DNA of 39,942 nucleotides from Evansella tamaricis (GCF_019042215.1 NZ_JAHQCS010000064.1:1-39942); one strand, 5' to 3'. Shown: positions 26,687-35,490, counted from the stretch's first letter. The notes: generated by a model not told the origin, from the sequence alone. Numbers and translations are program-made.

Positions 26687-28018
26687 CTATAATAAATCAG
26701 CAGCCATCTGAGCTAAGCTAGATCTTTCCCCTTTTTCAAACTTCATATGCCCAGTTTCTGATAAATGTTTTAATCTTTCCGTTACATAAGTTAAACCATT
26801 TGTATATTCATCCAAATAAGGATGATCGATTTGTTTTGGGTCACCCATTAGGACAATCTTACTTCCTTCCCCTACCCTCGTAAGTATTGTTTTGACTTCA
26901 TGCTTTGTTAAATTTTGTGCCTCATCAATAATAATAAATTGATCTGGTATACTTCTGCCTCGAATATAGGTTAAGGCCTCCACCTCAATAGAACCCATTC
27001 CAGCTAAAATTTGTTCCAGTTCACCTGGTTTTTTGGCATTAAATAAAAATTCCAGATTATCATAAATTGGCTGCATCCACGGTCGCAACTTTTCATCTTT
27101 TTCTCCAGGTAAGAAACCAATATCTTTCCCAACTGGTACAACAGGCCTTGCCACTAGAAGTTTCTTATACTTTTGTAATTCTTCTGTTTGATATAAGCCT
27201 GCCGCAAGGGACAGTAATGTTTTCCCTGTACCTGCTTTTCCTGCAAGTGTGACCAATGGAATATCATCTCGGTTTAATAACTCTATCGCCATCTTCTGCT
27301 GAACATTTCTTGGCCGAATTCCCCATATTGTATCCTCCTTATAAACAAGAAGTTGAACATATTTGGAGTCCGTACTAACCATTGCAAGGGCGGAACGGGA
27401 AAGGTTCGTCTCATCTCTTGCTATAAAAAATTGATTTGGATATACGTTCGAAAAACCAAAATGACTTAAACTTAACTTACGCTTTTCATATAGTTGATCC
27501 AAGATTTTTGGAGATAACGTAATTTCTGAATACCCCGCATACATTCGGTCATATTGTACAACGCGGTCACTCAGAAAGTCTTCCACATGAATGCCAAGAG
27601 CATCTGCCTTTACCCTTAGTAGTGCGTCCTTGCTGACTAAGGTCACTTTAACTCCAGAATCTCTCTCTTCCTCTTCGATGCTCATATTTAGAGCAACTGC
27701 TAATATTCGATTATCATTTGAACTTTCGAAAAAATAATTCTTCATTTTACCAAAGGATCGATGGTTTAATTCTACACGGAAACTCCCCCCATTAGACAAT
27801 GGCACCCCAAGGTGTAATTTTCCTTTTTCACGAAGATCATCGATCATTCTTGCTACATATCGAGCATTTCTTCCTATTTCATCCATGTTCCTTTTTTTTG
27901 AATCCACTTCTTCTAGCACTACTGCTGGAATAATAACTTCATGATCCTCAAAGGCATATATGGCCAACGGATCTTGTAGCAGGACGTTCGTATCTAAAAT
28001 GTATCGACGTGTATTCAA
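26687..28018 (-). CDS. phoH: PIN-PhoH fusion ATPase (YlaK/PhoH2 type)
   Basis: This 443-residue cytosolic protein joins an N-terminal PIN ribonuclease domain (about residues 1-150, first acidic residue in ILDTNVLLQDP) to a C-terminal PhoH ATPase. The ATPase has Walker A GKAGTGKT and Walker B IIIDEAQN. PhoH2 proteins of other bacteria unwind and cut RNA. The order PIN-PhoH and the length match YlaK of B. subtilis. The ATG lies just upstream of TTCAACC with GGAGGCGAGAGG before it. It is divergent from ylaJ and ends at a strong shared terminator. Confidence 0.93.
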   Translation of the reverse strand: MNTRRYILDTNVLLQDPLAIYAFEDHEVIIPAVVLEEVDSKKRNMDEIGRNARYVARMIDDLREKGKLHLGVPLSNGGSFRVELNHRSFGKMKNYFFESSNDNRILAVALNMSIEEEERDSGVKVTLVSKDALLRVKADALGIHVEDFLSDRVVQYDRMYAGYSEITLSPKILDQLYEKRKLSLSHFGFSNVYPNQFFIARDETNLSRSALAMVSTDSKYVQLLVYKEDTIWGIRPRNVQQKMAIELLNRDDIPLVTLAGKAGTGKTLLSLAAGLYQTEELQKYKKLLVARPVVPVGKDIGFLPGEKDEKLRPWMQPIYDNLEFLFNAKKPGELEQILAGMGSIEVEALTYIRGRSIPDQFIIIDEAQNLTKHEVKTILTRVGEGSKIVLMGDPKQIDHPYLDEYTNGLTYVTERLKHLSETGHMKFEKGERSSLAQMAADLL

Positions 28019-28139
28019 CCTCTCGCCTCCTACAGCCTAAAAATGATTTGATGCTCTTTCTACAATGTATGTACTCTCGTATAAAGATAGACGAGAAAAA
28101 CAACAATAGGTGTAACAAACTAAAAAGTGAGGGATAAGG

Positions 28140-28799
28140 ATGAATTTAAAAACATTATGGATTTTGACTGTCATCCTGTTTGTTACAGCCTGTCAGGGAC
28201 CAGATAACACACAAGACCAAAACATAGTAGAAGGACAAATGTATGGGCAAGGGCAATCGACTCATACGCCTGAAGAGGTTTCCCCTAATGAAATTGCAAA
28301 CCACTTAGCAAATCTGAGTACGCGCGTACCAGATGTGGACCATGCAACAGCCGTCGTAATTGGACCATATGCAGTGGTTGGAATTAATGTAAATGGCCAA
28401 ATAGATCAATCAGATGTTGGTTCGATTAAATATCAAGTAGCAGAGAGATTATCAAATGACCCGTACGGTGCTTCAGCAGCAGTGACAGCAGATCCGGACA
28501 TTGTAGAAAGACTGGATGAAATGCGTGATGAGATGGCAGATGGAAGACCTCTCAACGGGATGGCAACAGAACTCGCTGCTATAATCGGAAGAATTATGCC
28601 TATAGTTCCTGGATACGAGCACAGACAGCAAGAGGACCCAACAGATACAAACAATGACAGGATGGCTTCAGAAGAAGAAGAGCAACTGGGTGACATACAA
28701 GAGGAACAAAGTAAAGGAAGAATGAATGGACAAAATAATCATAATAAAAACAGAATGGAGGGGGATTTAGAGGAACCCCGTCCTGAACGAGATCAATAA
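28140..28799 (+). CDS. ylaJ: YhcN/YlaJ family sporulation lipoprotein
   Basis: This 219-residue lipoprotein has a signal peptide with lipobox VTAC (Cys about residue 18). The conserved YhcN/YlaJ core follows (about 55-155), containing VPDVDHATAVVIGPYAVVGIN and YGASAAVTADPDIVERL. The C-terminal 60 residues are Asp/Glu/Gln/Asn-rich and probably disordered. Members are spore membrane proteins important in germination or outgrowth. GTGAGGGATAAGG precedes the ATG. It is followed directly by a terminator. Confidence 0.9.
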   Translation: MNLKTLWILTVILFVTACQGPDNTQDQNIVEGQMYGQGQSTHTPEEVSPNEIANHLANLSTRVPDVDHATAVVIGPYAVVGINVNGQIDQSDVGSIKYQVAERLSNDPYGASAAVTADPDIVERLDEMRDEMADGRPLNGMATELAAIIGRIMPIVPGYEHRQQEDPTDTNNDRMASEEEEQLGDIQEEQSKGRMNGQNNHNKNRMEGDLEEPRPERDQ

Positions 28800-28808
28800 T
28801 AAATTAAT

Positions 28809-28855
28809 GGGGGACGTCCCAAATGTATACTAGACAAATTTGGGTCCCCCCTTTT
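28809..28855 (+). terminator. Intrinsic terminator of ylaJ
   Basis: GGGGGAC..CCCAAAT pairs with ATTTGGGtCCCCC (right arm near 28838-28851) across a short loop, ending in CTTTTG. Confidence 0.75.
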
Positions 28856-28872
28856 GCAAATTAATTAAATAA

Positions 28873-28922
28873 AGGCGCTTGAGCTAGACAATGCCCGAGT
28901 GTCCAAAAACTTATACTTTCCT
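28873..28922. repeat. Repeat R2, right end only
   Basis: AAAGGCGCTTGAGCTAGACAA followed by TGCCCGAGTGTCCAAAAACTTATA matches the R2 right end and tail. The main body is lost. The tail again runs into the U-tract side of a terminator, here that of the FMN-binding protein gene. Confidence 0.8.
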
Positions 28923-28925
28923 TTT

Positions 28926-28973
28926 AAAAAAGGTTGCCCTTTATGATCCGTATACAGACCTTCAGGCCAACCT
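28926..28973 (-). terminator. Terminator of the pyridoxamine oxidase-like gene
   Basis: AGGTTGCCCT and AGGCCAACCT pair with one mismatch at the base of a large loop. The minus strand ends in a six-base T tract (28926-28931). Confidence 0.7.
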
Positions 28974-28986
28974 AGTTTCTGTTTCA

Positions 28987-29442
28987 TTATGCTTTTTTCA
29001 TTGCCGACATTACTTGATTATCTAATTTTTGAGCAGCATCTTTGTCATATGTTTTTTCGTACTTAGGTTCCTGTGTAATTCTTGCACCATAAAACATAAC
29101 ATCCCTTACTTCAGCAACTTTGATTTCCAAAAGAGCTAATTTTAATGGAACATCCTCCATTTTTTCACTCAAAATATTCGTCTCACCTGTAATAGAATAT
29201 GTAGAACCGGCACCAATTAATGTCAGTGTAACTAAAGGCTGTTTTCTGATGTTCTCTACAATTCTGGATCGGTTATCAACGGAGAATCGGATCGTAGTTT
29301 CATCCTGAGCATATACCCAGGAGATAGCGTTAACATTTGGACTCCCGTTTTCATGGTCAACTGTCGCAATGGTAACATAGTGTTCTTTTCTTAATAGGGG
29401 CAACAATTCCTCTGTTAGTTTTGTCTCCACCTGATTTGCCAT
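28987..29442 (-). CDS. Pyridoxamine 5'-phosphate oxidase family (FMN-binding) protein
   Basis: This 151-residue split-barrel flavin-binding protein has the family opening LLPLLRKEHYVTIATVDHENGSPN and the cofactor strand IRFSVDNRSRIVENI. Partners of this fold bind FMN or F420 and reduce or oxidise small molecules; the substrate cannot be named. It is not a biosynthetic PdxH, which is longer and has a different C-terminus. It is monocistronic, with its own terminator, and is an insertion between ylaJ and ylaI relative to B. subtilis. The ATG has AAAGGAGG upstream. Confidence 0.82.
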   Translation of the reverse strand: MANQVETKLTEELLPLLRKEHYVTIATVDHENGSPNVNAISWVYAQDETTIRFSVDNRSRIVENIRKQPLVTLTLIGAGSTYSITGETNILSEKMEDVPLKLALLEIKVAEVRDVMFYGARITQEPKYEKTYDKDAAQKLDNQVMSAMKKA

Positions 29443-29691
29443 TTATTACAACCTCCTTTAATACTTATCAATATTACTATACCTATATTTCCCTTTAGAT
29501 AAAACTATTCTCCCTTAAAAAAATGATTTTTTTGATTTGGGAAATAGGCAAGAGCTCTCGTGTCTTAAGTCATTGGTTGTTTTACAAAGACCCCATTAGC
29601 ATGCTCAATGAAGCCCGATATTAACGATACTATGTTAAAATGTTTGAGAATCAGGGATATTTGATAGAATTTTTCAAGTTTTTCACTAACA

Positions 29692-29700
29692 TGCTATAAT
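29692..29700 (+). promoter_or_regulatory. Extended -10 promoter of ylaI
   Basis: TGCTATAAT is a perfect extended -10 element 32 bases before the ylaI start. The -35 region (TTTTCA near 29671) is weak, as is usual for extended -10 promoters. Confidence 0.55.
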
Positions 29701-29731
29701 ATAACCATAAATAATTTCATTGAGGTGGGCT

Positions 29732-29938
29732 ATGAGAGTTAAATGCGTAATATGTGACGTGATTGAAAATATAAATGATTTTTCACCATTGGCTAAAAAA
29801 CTTCGCAATCGTCCTATTCATACATACATGTGTGGGACATGCAATCAAAGAATTGAAGACAATACAAACAAAAGGAAAGACACTGGAAATTTCAAACTGT
29901 ATACTAGTACTGAAAAGGAAGATGAGTGGATTCACTAA
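29732..29938 (+). CDS. ylaI: YlaI family zinc-ribbon-like protein
   Basis: This 68-residue protein has two Cys pairs, CVIC near residue 5 and CGTC near 38, forming a probable zinc ribbon. The family block AKKLRNRPIHTYMCGTC and the C-terminal EDEWIH are present. The function is unknown; YlaI is conserved across Bacillaceae. The ATG at 29732 has GAGGTG close upstream; a TTG at 29720 lies inside that site. An R5 element follows and carries the likely 3' hairpin. Confidence 0.85.
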   Translation: MRVKCVICDVIENINDFSPLAKKLRNRPIHTYMCGTCNQRIEDNTNKRKDTGNFKLYTSTEKEDEWIH

Positions 29939-29971
29939 GATGAGGGGTAAAAGGTTTCAAAACTAATAAGT

Positions 29972-30117
29972 TCAGAGGCTGGGACAAAAGTGTTTTAATC
30001 AATGGAAAGTTCGAACAAAATCATAGTTGATGCAATGAATAACTATGGAAATATATTGCTATGGCTGTGTATTGTTCGTATTTTCAAATAAACACTTTCG
30101 TTTCCCGGCCTCTTTTA
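29972..30117. repeat. Repeat R5, 146-bp element with imperfect terminal inverted repeats
   Basis: The left end GAGGCTGGGACAAAAGTGTT and the right end AACACTTTCGTTTCCCGGCC form a long imperfect hairpin, with inner CGAACAA and TTGTTCG arms. The right side ends CCTCTTTTATTGT, so it could end the ylaI transcript. A truncated copy lies at 470-512. The size and ends resemble a miniature inverted-repeat element, but no target duplication is obvious. Confidence 0.7.
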
Positions 30118-30130
30118 TTGTATTAATCAT

Positions 30131-30490
30131 TCATTGACTCGGTTTTGCTTCGGATTCTGCCTCATCTTTTTTATGCCGTCTCAATTGAAGTTTGTACACC
30201 CAAAGGACGATTGCTGCCACAACGAGGGATTCTACAATTGGTAAAGTTAATGCCAGTAAAGTAATGAACAAATTCCCAATAAACATAACTGTATATACAA
30301 CTACTAGTTTTAAGATGGGTAACTTTCTAGCAAAACCTAAATTGAATACCACTATGGTCAGAACATTTACGATTAAGTAAATGATTGGAAAAGCAGTAAA
30401 AAAATTCTCGGGATTTCCGGCACCAAGCATTTCTGCAATGGGACTCATTCTTGGGTTGGGTGTACTTGTGGCCGCTAATAGAAATATCAT
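30131..30490 (-). CDS. ylaH: YlaH-like membrane protein
   Basis: This 119-residue membrane protein has three helices (about residues 25-50, 60-80 and 82-100). It has the family segments FPIIYLIVNVLTIVVFNLGFA and KLPILK and ends in a charged Lys/Glu tail. The function is unknown. The ATG at 30490 lies eight bases after AGGAG; the GTG at 30499 overlaps that site. It is divergent from ylaF. Position and type match ylaH of B. subtilis. Confidence 0.83.
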   Translation of the reverse strand: MIFLLAATSTPNPRMSPIAEMLGAGNPENFFTAFPIIYLIVNVLTIVVFNLGFARKLPILKLVVVYTVMFIGNLFITLLALTLPIVESLVVAAIVLWVYKLQLRRHKKDEAESEAKPSQ

Positions 30491-30660
30491 ATAAGTCACT
30501 CCTGTATTTCAATCATATTATTTTTGTTTTTTGTTTTTTGTTTTCTATCCTAATAGGAACTTTATTATTATATCATAGATGTTTATTCAGGGAGGCACAT
30601 AACTTTCTCCTTTTCGTAAACCCCTTTTTCCTGTAAACTATTACTGAGGTGGTTTATAAT

Positions 30661-30849
30661 ATGGGTTCATTTAATTGGAGCTTTTTCTTATTAGCAGTAT
30701 TAGGAACGTCCGGTTTAATAGGAATCGGAATTGGAATTGCAGAAGGAAGTCCATTGATTATTATAGGAGCAATTGTTTTAACAATAGTTTCTGTGGGAAC
30801 AGGGTTCACATTGAAGAAGAAAAAGAGAGAGCAAGGAGAGGGTGTTTAA
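30661..30849 (+). CDS. ylaF: YlaF/DUF5325-like small membrane protein
   Basis: This 62-residue protein has two membrane helices rich in Gly and Ile (GLIGIGIGIAEGS, IIIGAIVLTIVS) and a basic C-terminus (KKKKREQG). It equals B. subtilis YlaF in length, as I recall. The function is unknown. The ATG at 30661 is preceded by GAGGTG at nine bases. TTTAAAGG/CCTTTAAA then CCCTTTTT at its 3' end may form a weak terminator. Confidence 0.75.
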   Translation: MGSFNWSFFLLAVLGTSGLIGIGIGIAEGSPLIIIGAIVLTIVSVGTGFTLKKKKREQGEGV

Positions 30850-30959
30850 AGGGGCTTTAACCTTTAAATACCCTTTTTGTTTCCACTGGGCTTGTACTAA
30901 TTTATTCTACCCCGGCTCTATCCGAAAACCCTCTCTCCCACGATATCACTACTTCAGAA

Positions 30960-31745
30960 TTATGATTTATGGTGAACGTGCCTTATAATTTCTTCATGTA
31001 TAAATGGATTTGCAGCTATGAACGTATCTTTTTCTAAATAAGAAAGTTCATTTCCTTCATAATTTGTTGCAATTCCTCCAACTTCACTTAATAATACAAC
31101 ACCACCGGCAATATCCCATGGAGATAATGCAAAGCTTATGTAGGCATCTAACCGGCCCGAAGCCACATATGCAATCTCTAATGCAGCAGACCCATATGAC
31201 CTAATACCCCTTGATTCATTCACAAAATATTCCAGTCTGCGATCTTTAAGAATCCAGCCTGCATTCATACTAATAATGGCCTCATTTAAATGTACTTCCC
31301 CAAGTCTTGCAAGTTTTGTTCCATTGACCACTGCACCTTGTCCTTTTAATGCAGAAAACATTTCATCATTCATCACATCATAAACGATTCCGATCATTCC
31401 TACACCATTTAAATACACTCCTAAAGATACGGCAAAGAATGTTTCCTGATGGACAAAATTAACGGTCCCATCTATTGGATCTAATATCCATATGACACCT
31501 TTTAGATCATTCACTAATTCGGCAGAACCTTCTTCTCCCATTAAACGGTGATCAGGAAAACACTCTTTTAACTTTTTCTTGAAGAGTTCCTCCACATCCC
31601 GATCCACATCGGTTACTAAATCATTTTGATTTGCTTTTGATGAAACTCCATATGTATTCTTCATTTTTTCACGTATGTAAGTACCAGCCTCTTTAGTCCA
31701 CTCTAACGCGATACTATATAATTCTTCCCAACTTTGTTGGCTCAT
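30960..31745 (-). CDS. suhB: Inositol monophosphatase family protein (YktC/SuhB)
   Basis: This 261-residue Mg2+-dependent phosphatase has the full metal-binding set: GEEGS (first Glu pair), DPIDGTVNF, and the second Asp in WDIAGG. B. subtilis YktC dephosphorylates inositol monophosphate in vitro; other members act on NADP or fructose bisphosphate, so the substrate in the cell is open. The ATG at 31745 lies eight bases after AAGGAGG; the ATG at 31751 is too close to it. It is monocistronic, convergent with ylaF. Confidence 0.93.
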   Translation of the reverse strand: MSQQSWEELYSIALEWTKEAGTYIREKMKNTYGVSSKANQNDLVTDVDRDVEELFKKKLKECFPDHRLMGEEGSAELVNDLKGVIWILDPIDGTVNFVHQETFFAVSLGVYLNGVGMIGIVYDVMNDEMFSALKGQGAVVNGTKLARLGEVHLNEAIISMNAGWILKDRRLEYFVNESRGIRSYGSAALEIAYVASGRLDAYISFALSPWDIAGGVVLLSEVGGIATNYEGNELSYLEKDTFIAANPFIHEEIIRHVHHKS

Positions 31746-31851
31746 TTCCATTGCCTCCTTCGGACTTTTACATTACATATTATTCTACCATTTAAAAAGA
31801 TACATCCCCAAAAAAAGTGAACCTGTAGAATACAAGGTCCACATACAAAGT

Positions 31852-32040
31852 TTATACTTCTAAGCGTATCCACTCGCTTCTCAATCGCTCCAAATTCCGT
31901 TTACATTTCCTTGCCTGTTCCCGATCGTTGGTTTGAAGCGCATCGAATAGTGTTAGGAGTTCATAGTCAATCTCCATTTTCAGAACGGAAAGTCTCCTTT
32001 CTCCGTCTTTTCTGTTTAAGGTTTGAATGACCTTCTCCAT
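31852..32040 (-). CDS. ykzI: YkzI-like small protein
   Basis: This 62-residue charged protein is predicted to be helical throughout (MEKVIQTLNRKDGERRLSVL, ALQTNDREQARKCKRNLERL). It lies between suhB and yktB, where B. subtilis has ykzI; the length agrees, so I use that name with reserve. No domain is recognised. The ATG at 32040 has GGGGTGGA upstream. The frame is open further 5' but without a site. Confidence 0.6.
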   Translation of the reverse strand: MEKVIQTLNRKDGERRLSVLKMEIDYELLTLFDALQTNDREQARKCKRNLERLRSEWIRLEV

Positions 32041-32284
32041 CGTTCCACCCCTTTTCATAAGCATAAAAAATATAGATGCAGACCGACCAACGATAACCTG
32101 TTTCACCAACTGTCCAATCCTTGGTAATTAACGTTTTACAAATTCCTTACTATAACGTATGTGTTTACTTATAATTTTGGTACACTATTTCTCTGATATT
32201 CTCCTTTTCCACTATGTAAAATTAATAAACCTCCTAAGTACAATTTGTCTAATCCACTGTAAACCGAAACAGACTATTCAACGA

Positions 32285-32458
32285 GGGCACTGAAAAGTTG
32301 CTTTTCCACTTTTACAGTCCCTCGAAGCAATGAGCATAGCCGTCGCAATCTTTAAAAGCCTGATAGGAGCGGTTTTCTCCTATCAGGCGAGCGACGAGCG
32401 AAGCCATTGCCATACATATAAAAGGAACTGAAAAAGTTGTAAGATACTTTTTTAGTAC
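32285..32458. repeat. Repeat R3 with internal hairpin insert
   Basis: The left hairpin pairs AAAAGTTG..CCACTTTTACAGT loosely, and the right one pairs AACTGAAAAAGTT with ACTTTTTTAGT. Between them lies an extra stretch with a perfect CCTGATAGGAG/CTCCTATCAGG hairpin (near 32359-32387), absent from the copy at 35811. The rest of the 32041-32548 gap holds the ykzI and yktB leaders; no gene is seen. Confidence 0.8.
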
Positions 32459-32548
32459 CCTCTATTCAACAGAAGTGTTTATACGAGCATCTATTTTTTC
32501 TTGTGTTTGTATTTATGGTAAACTGTCAACATAAAAGGAGTGAGATTG

Positions 32549-33175
32549 ATGAGTTTTTCCGGTTTTCATGAAGAAGATTTTAATGTGTTTTCCATCGACG
32601 GTTTAGAAAAACGAATGCAAGGGATTCAAGAAAAAATCCAACCTAAATTCAAAGAAATTGGGGATGCATTGGCACAGGATCTTTCCATGTCCATAGGAAA
32701 TGAAATGTATTTACATATTGCAAAACATGCCAGAAGGAGTGTTAACCCACCAAAAGACACTTGGTTGGCAATAGTAGATAATAAACGGGGATACAAAAAA
32801 CACCCACACTTTCAAGTGGGGTTATTTGATGATCATGTATTTGTTTGGTTAGCCTTTATTTATGAACTACCAAATAAGGATACTATTGCTCAAAAATTTA
32901 TTAATAACTTAGATATGATAAAGAAGATGATACCTGGAGATTTTGTTATTTCACAAGATCATATGAAAAAACACGCTGATCCTTTAGACTCTATGGATAA
33001 GGAAGATTTCCGTAAAATTTTGGAACGTTTCCGAGATGTGAAAAAAGCAGAATTTTTAGTTGGAAAACACTTCCCAAAAAAATCCGAATTGTTATCTGAT
33101 GGACAAGCCTTTTTACAAGAAGTGAACCGAATCTATGAAGAACTACTTCCCCTTTATAAGATGATAAAAGAATAA
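32549..33175 (+). CDS. yktB: YktB, DUF1054 (UPF0637) family protein
   Basis: This 208-residue protein belongs to the UPF0637/DUF1054 family, a compact alpha/beta fold of unknown function. Family segments are FSGFHEEDFNVFSIDGLE, RRSVNPPKDTWLA, YKKHPHFQVGLF and the C-terminal ELLPLYKMIKE. The ATG at 32549 has AAAGGAG at eight bases; the TTG at 32540 lies within the site. R1 and R2 modules follow instead of a clear terminator. Confidence 0.92.
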   Translation: MSFSGFHEEDFNVFSIDGLEKRMQGIQEKIQPKFKEIGDALAQDLSMSIGNEMYLHIAKHARRSVNPPKDTWLAIVDNKRGYKKHPHFQVGLFDDHVFVWLAFIYELPNKDTIAQKFINNLDMIKKMIPGDFVISQDHMKKHADPLDSMDKEDFRKILERFRDVKKAEFLVGKHFPKKSELLSDGQAFLQEVNRIYEELLPLYKMIKE

Positions 33176-33189
33176 ACTACAATGAGAAT

Positions 33190-33325
33190 GAGCGATGGAG
33201 CTAGACAATTAGAAAAGCGAAAACGCCACGTCCTATGGCATGCCCGATATTAGGACGTCCTGTCCGTTCATCGGGCAAAACGCCACGTCCTGTGGCATGC
33301 CCGATATTAGGACGTCCTGTCCGTT
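33190..33325. repeat. R2 fragment fused to two R1 units
   Basis: An R2 end (GATGGAGCTAGACAATTAG) and start (AAAAGCGAAAACGCC) pass without a break into about 1.9 tandem R1 units. This R2-R1 junction resembles that at 82-217, so the modules move or copy as a block. It lies between convergent yktB and yktA. Peptides read through it are not genes. Confidence 0.85.
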
Positions 33326-33429
33326 GAGGTAACTCGGAGCATATTTGTGAAGATTTCCTTGATGAATAGCTTTTGACTTCCTGTGAAATAGACCCAGTAA
33401 GGTAATTTTGATTGCCTTTGGGTCTATTA

Positions 33430-33714
33430 TCACATTTTAATAATTTTTACTTCATCGCTTTCCCTTGCCTTTTTAATCACATGATACGGTGACTGGTCTG
33501 TTTGACTTTGATATTCTTTAAAACTTTGTTTCTCCTCTCCTTTAGAAGGTACTATCTCTTTGAAACGTCGGTATAATGCGAGTAAAAAATCCCTCTCCAC
33601 ACCCTTTTTATAAGCTTGTTGAATGGCTTCATAAAAGTTTACAACATCCACTACTTCTTCCTTTGTCCATTCCAAAGAAATAGGTATTGTTACATTTTCA
33701 TTCAATCTTTTCAT
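33430..33714 (-). CDS. yktA: YktA, UPF0223 family protein
   Basis: This 94-residue helical protein belongs to UPF0223, with [19 protein letters not shown] near the start and [13 protein letters not shown] in the middle. The function is unknown; structures of the family show a small helical bundle. B. subtilis YktA has 88 residues. The ATG follows AAAGGATGAAAAG. It is divergent from the speA-like gene. Confidence 0.92.
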   Translation of the reverse strand: MKRLNENVTIPISLEWTKEEVVDVVNFYEAIQQAYKKGVERDFLLALYRRFKEIVPSKGEEKQSFKEYQSQTDQSPYHVIKKARESDEVKIIKM

Positions 33715-33755
33715 CCTTTCATGAGTTCTAATTTGCCAAAAAAGTAAAATTTACT

Positions 33756-33783
33756 TTGCAAGTCCATCCCATTTTGGTATACT
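33756..33783 (+). promoter_or_regulatory. Promoter of the speA-like gene
   Basis: TTGCAA (33756-33761), a 16-base spacer and TATACT (33778-33783), with a TGG extension before the -10. It leaves a leader of about 55 bases. Confidence 0.5.
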
Positions 33784-33846
33784 CTCTTTGTTTTATTAAA
33801 AGGATATCAATTAAGATAAGATATAATACACGAAGAGGTGATACTT

Positions 33847-35334
33847 TTGTCCAAGTCTAAACAACATTTAACTCCATTATTTGATGGATTACTAAACCAT
33901 GTCAACTCAAAACCTGTTCAATTTCATATACCTGGACATAAAGCTGGAAAAGGAATGGACCTTGAATTCAGGAATTTCATTGGAGAAAATGCCTTATCTC
34001 TTGATTTGATAAACATTGCCCCCCTTGATGATCTCCACCATCCTGGAGGCATGATTCAAGACGCCCAGAACCTTGCTGCAGATGCCTTTGGAGCAGAACA
34101 TACATATTTTTCCGTTCAAGGGACAAGCGGAGCTATTATGACAATGATCATGAGTGTATGCGGCCCTGGCGAAAAGATAATTGTACCAAGGAATGTGCAT
34201 AAGTCGATTATGTCTGCAATCGTTTTTTCAGGGGCAACACCTATTTTTATACACCCTGAAATTGATGAGAAGCTTGGTATATCTCATGGAATTACAACGG
34301 AGTCAGTGGAGAAGGCATTGCGAACCCACCCTGATGCGAAAGGGTTACTTGTTATTAATCCAACGTATTTTGGTATATCAGCTAATTTAAAAGCAATCGT
34401 AGACATTGCCCATTCCTATCATATACCAGTACTGGTTGACGAAGCCCATGGAGTTCACATACATTTTCATGAAGACCTTCCCTTGTCTGCAATGCAGGCT
34501 GGTGCTGACATGGCAGCTACAAGCGTTCATAAGTTAGGCGGATCATTAACACAAAGTTCGGTCTTAAATATACAAGGATCCCTTGTTTCTCCGAACCGCA
34601 TTCAAAGTATTATTAGTATGTTGACAACTACTTCCACCTCTTACCTCTTACTCGCTTCCTTAGATACTGCGAGAAGACAATTAGTGATGAAGGGGAGAGA
34701 ATTGCTTCAGGAAGTTATTTCTATAGCTAAATTCACGAGGGAAGAACTAAATCAAATTCCAGGAATATATTGTCCAGGAAAAGAACTTGTTAATGATCAG
34801 GCTATTTTCGATATGGATCCCACAAAATTAACAATCTCCATAAAAGACCTGGGGATTACTGGACATGATGTAGAGGTATGGTTGAGGGAAAAATTCCGTA
34901 TTGAAGTGGAACTTTCTGATCTCTATAACATTCTTTGTATCATAACTATTGGTGATACGATGGAGAAAGCGGAGATTTTAATTGAAGCTTTAAAGGAACT
35001 GTCAAAAGAACAATTAGAAAAATTGGAAAATCATCGAACAAAAGAAGTCAATGTATATGTTCCAAACATTCCAAATCTTTCCTTATCCCCTAGAGATGCT
35101 TTTTATTCGGAAACCGAAGTGGTAAGGTTAAATCAATCGGCAGGAAGAATTAGTGCCGAATTTGTTATGGTTTATCCTCCCGGGATTCCAATTCTTATCC
35201 CAGGTGAGATCATTGATTTAGAAAATTTAGATTACATCGCAAAAAACATAGAAGTGGGACTTCCTGTTCAAGGGCCAGAGGATGCAAGTTTAGAGTATAT
35301 TCGAGTAATTAAAGCGCATAAAGCGATATTATAA
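33847..35334 (+). CDS. speA: Orn/Lys/Arg decarboxylase family protein (SpeA/YaaO type)
   Basis: This 495-residue PLP enzyme belongs to the Orn/Lys/Arg decarboxylase major-domain family in its short Bacillus form. The cofactor Lys is in ATSVHKLGGSLTQSS; the Asp and His that hold the ring are in VDEAHGVH. The C-terminal decarboxylase domain starts near residue 375 (SPRDAFYSETE). By position it is SpeA, which makes agmatine from arginine for polyamine synthesis; the paralogue YaaO is the alternative. The TTG at 33847 is preferred, since GAAGAGGTG lies six bases before it and the GTG at 33838 is inside that site. Confidence 0.9.
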   Translation: MSKSKQHLTPLFDGLLNHVNSKPVQFHIPGHKAGKGMDLEFRNFIGENALSLDLINIAPLDDLHHPGGMIQDAQNLAADAFGAEHTYFSVQGTSGAIMTMIMSVCGPGEKIIVPRNVHKSIMSAIVFSGATPIFIHPEIDEKLGISHGITTESVEKALRTHPDAKGLLVINPTYFGISANLKAIVDIAHSYHIPVLVDEAHGVHIHFHEDLPLSAMQAGADMAATSVHKLGGSLTQSSVLNIQGSLVSPNRIQSIISMLTTTSTSYLLLASLDTARRQLVMKGRELLQEVISIAKFTREELNQIPGIYCPGKELVNDQAIFDMDPTKLTISIKDLGITGHDVEVWLREKFRIEVELSDLYNILCIITIGDTMEKAEILIEALKELSKEQLEKLENHRTKEVNVYVPNIPNLSLSPRDAFYSETEVVRLNQSAGRISAEFVMVYPPGIPILIPGEIIDLENLDYIAKNIEVGLPVQGPEDASLEYIRVIKAHKAIL

Positions 35335-35452
35335 CCCAGAAAAGTGCAAGCGCCTATGCTCACGAGCGTAGGGCGGTGGAGGAATGACAACTAGAAGTCC
35401 GATCTTAGACTTCGGTTGTCACTTCCGAAGGGCCAAAACTTATATATTCTTA
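35334..35452. repeat. Repeat R2, shortened copy
   Basis: R2 start (AGAAAAGTGCAAGCGCC), GACAACTAGAAGTC and GACTTCGGTTGTC stems, then a deletion that fuses CACTTCCGAAG directly to the tail GGCCAAAACTTATA. The tail ends just before the hairpin shared by speA and SR1. Confidence 0.88.
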
Positions 35453-35464
35453 CCTTTCAAGAAC

Positions 35465-35490
35465 AGAGGATGTCATATGGACACCCTCTT
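35465..35490 (+). terminator. Terminator of the speA-like gene, shared with SR1
   Basis: AGAGGATGTC (35465-35474) and GACACCCTCT (35480-35489) pair with one G-T wobble around five bases. The + strand continues TTTCTCT. Read from the minus strand the tail is weaker (GTTCTTG), so the SR1 end is less sure. Confidence 0.7.

Noticed and set aside
33219-33325. Tandem 57-bp repeats as a possible CRISPR array
   Set aside because: Units are contiguous without unique spacers, only about two copies, and no cas gene is in the window.
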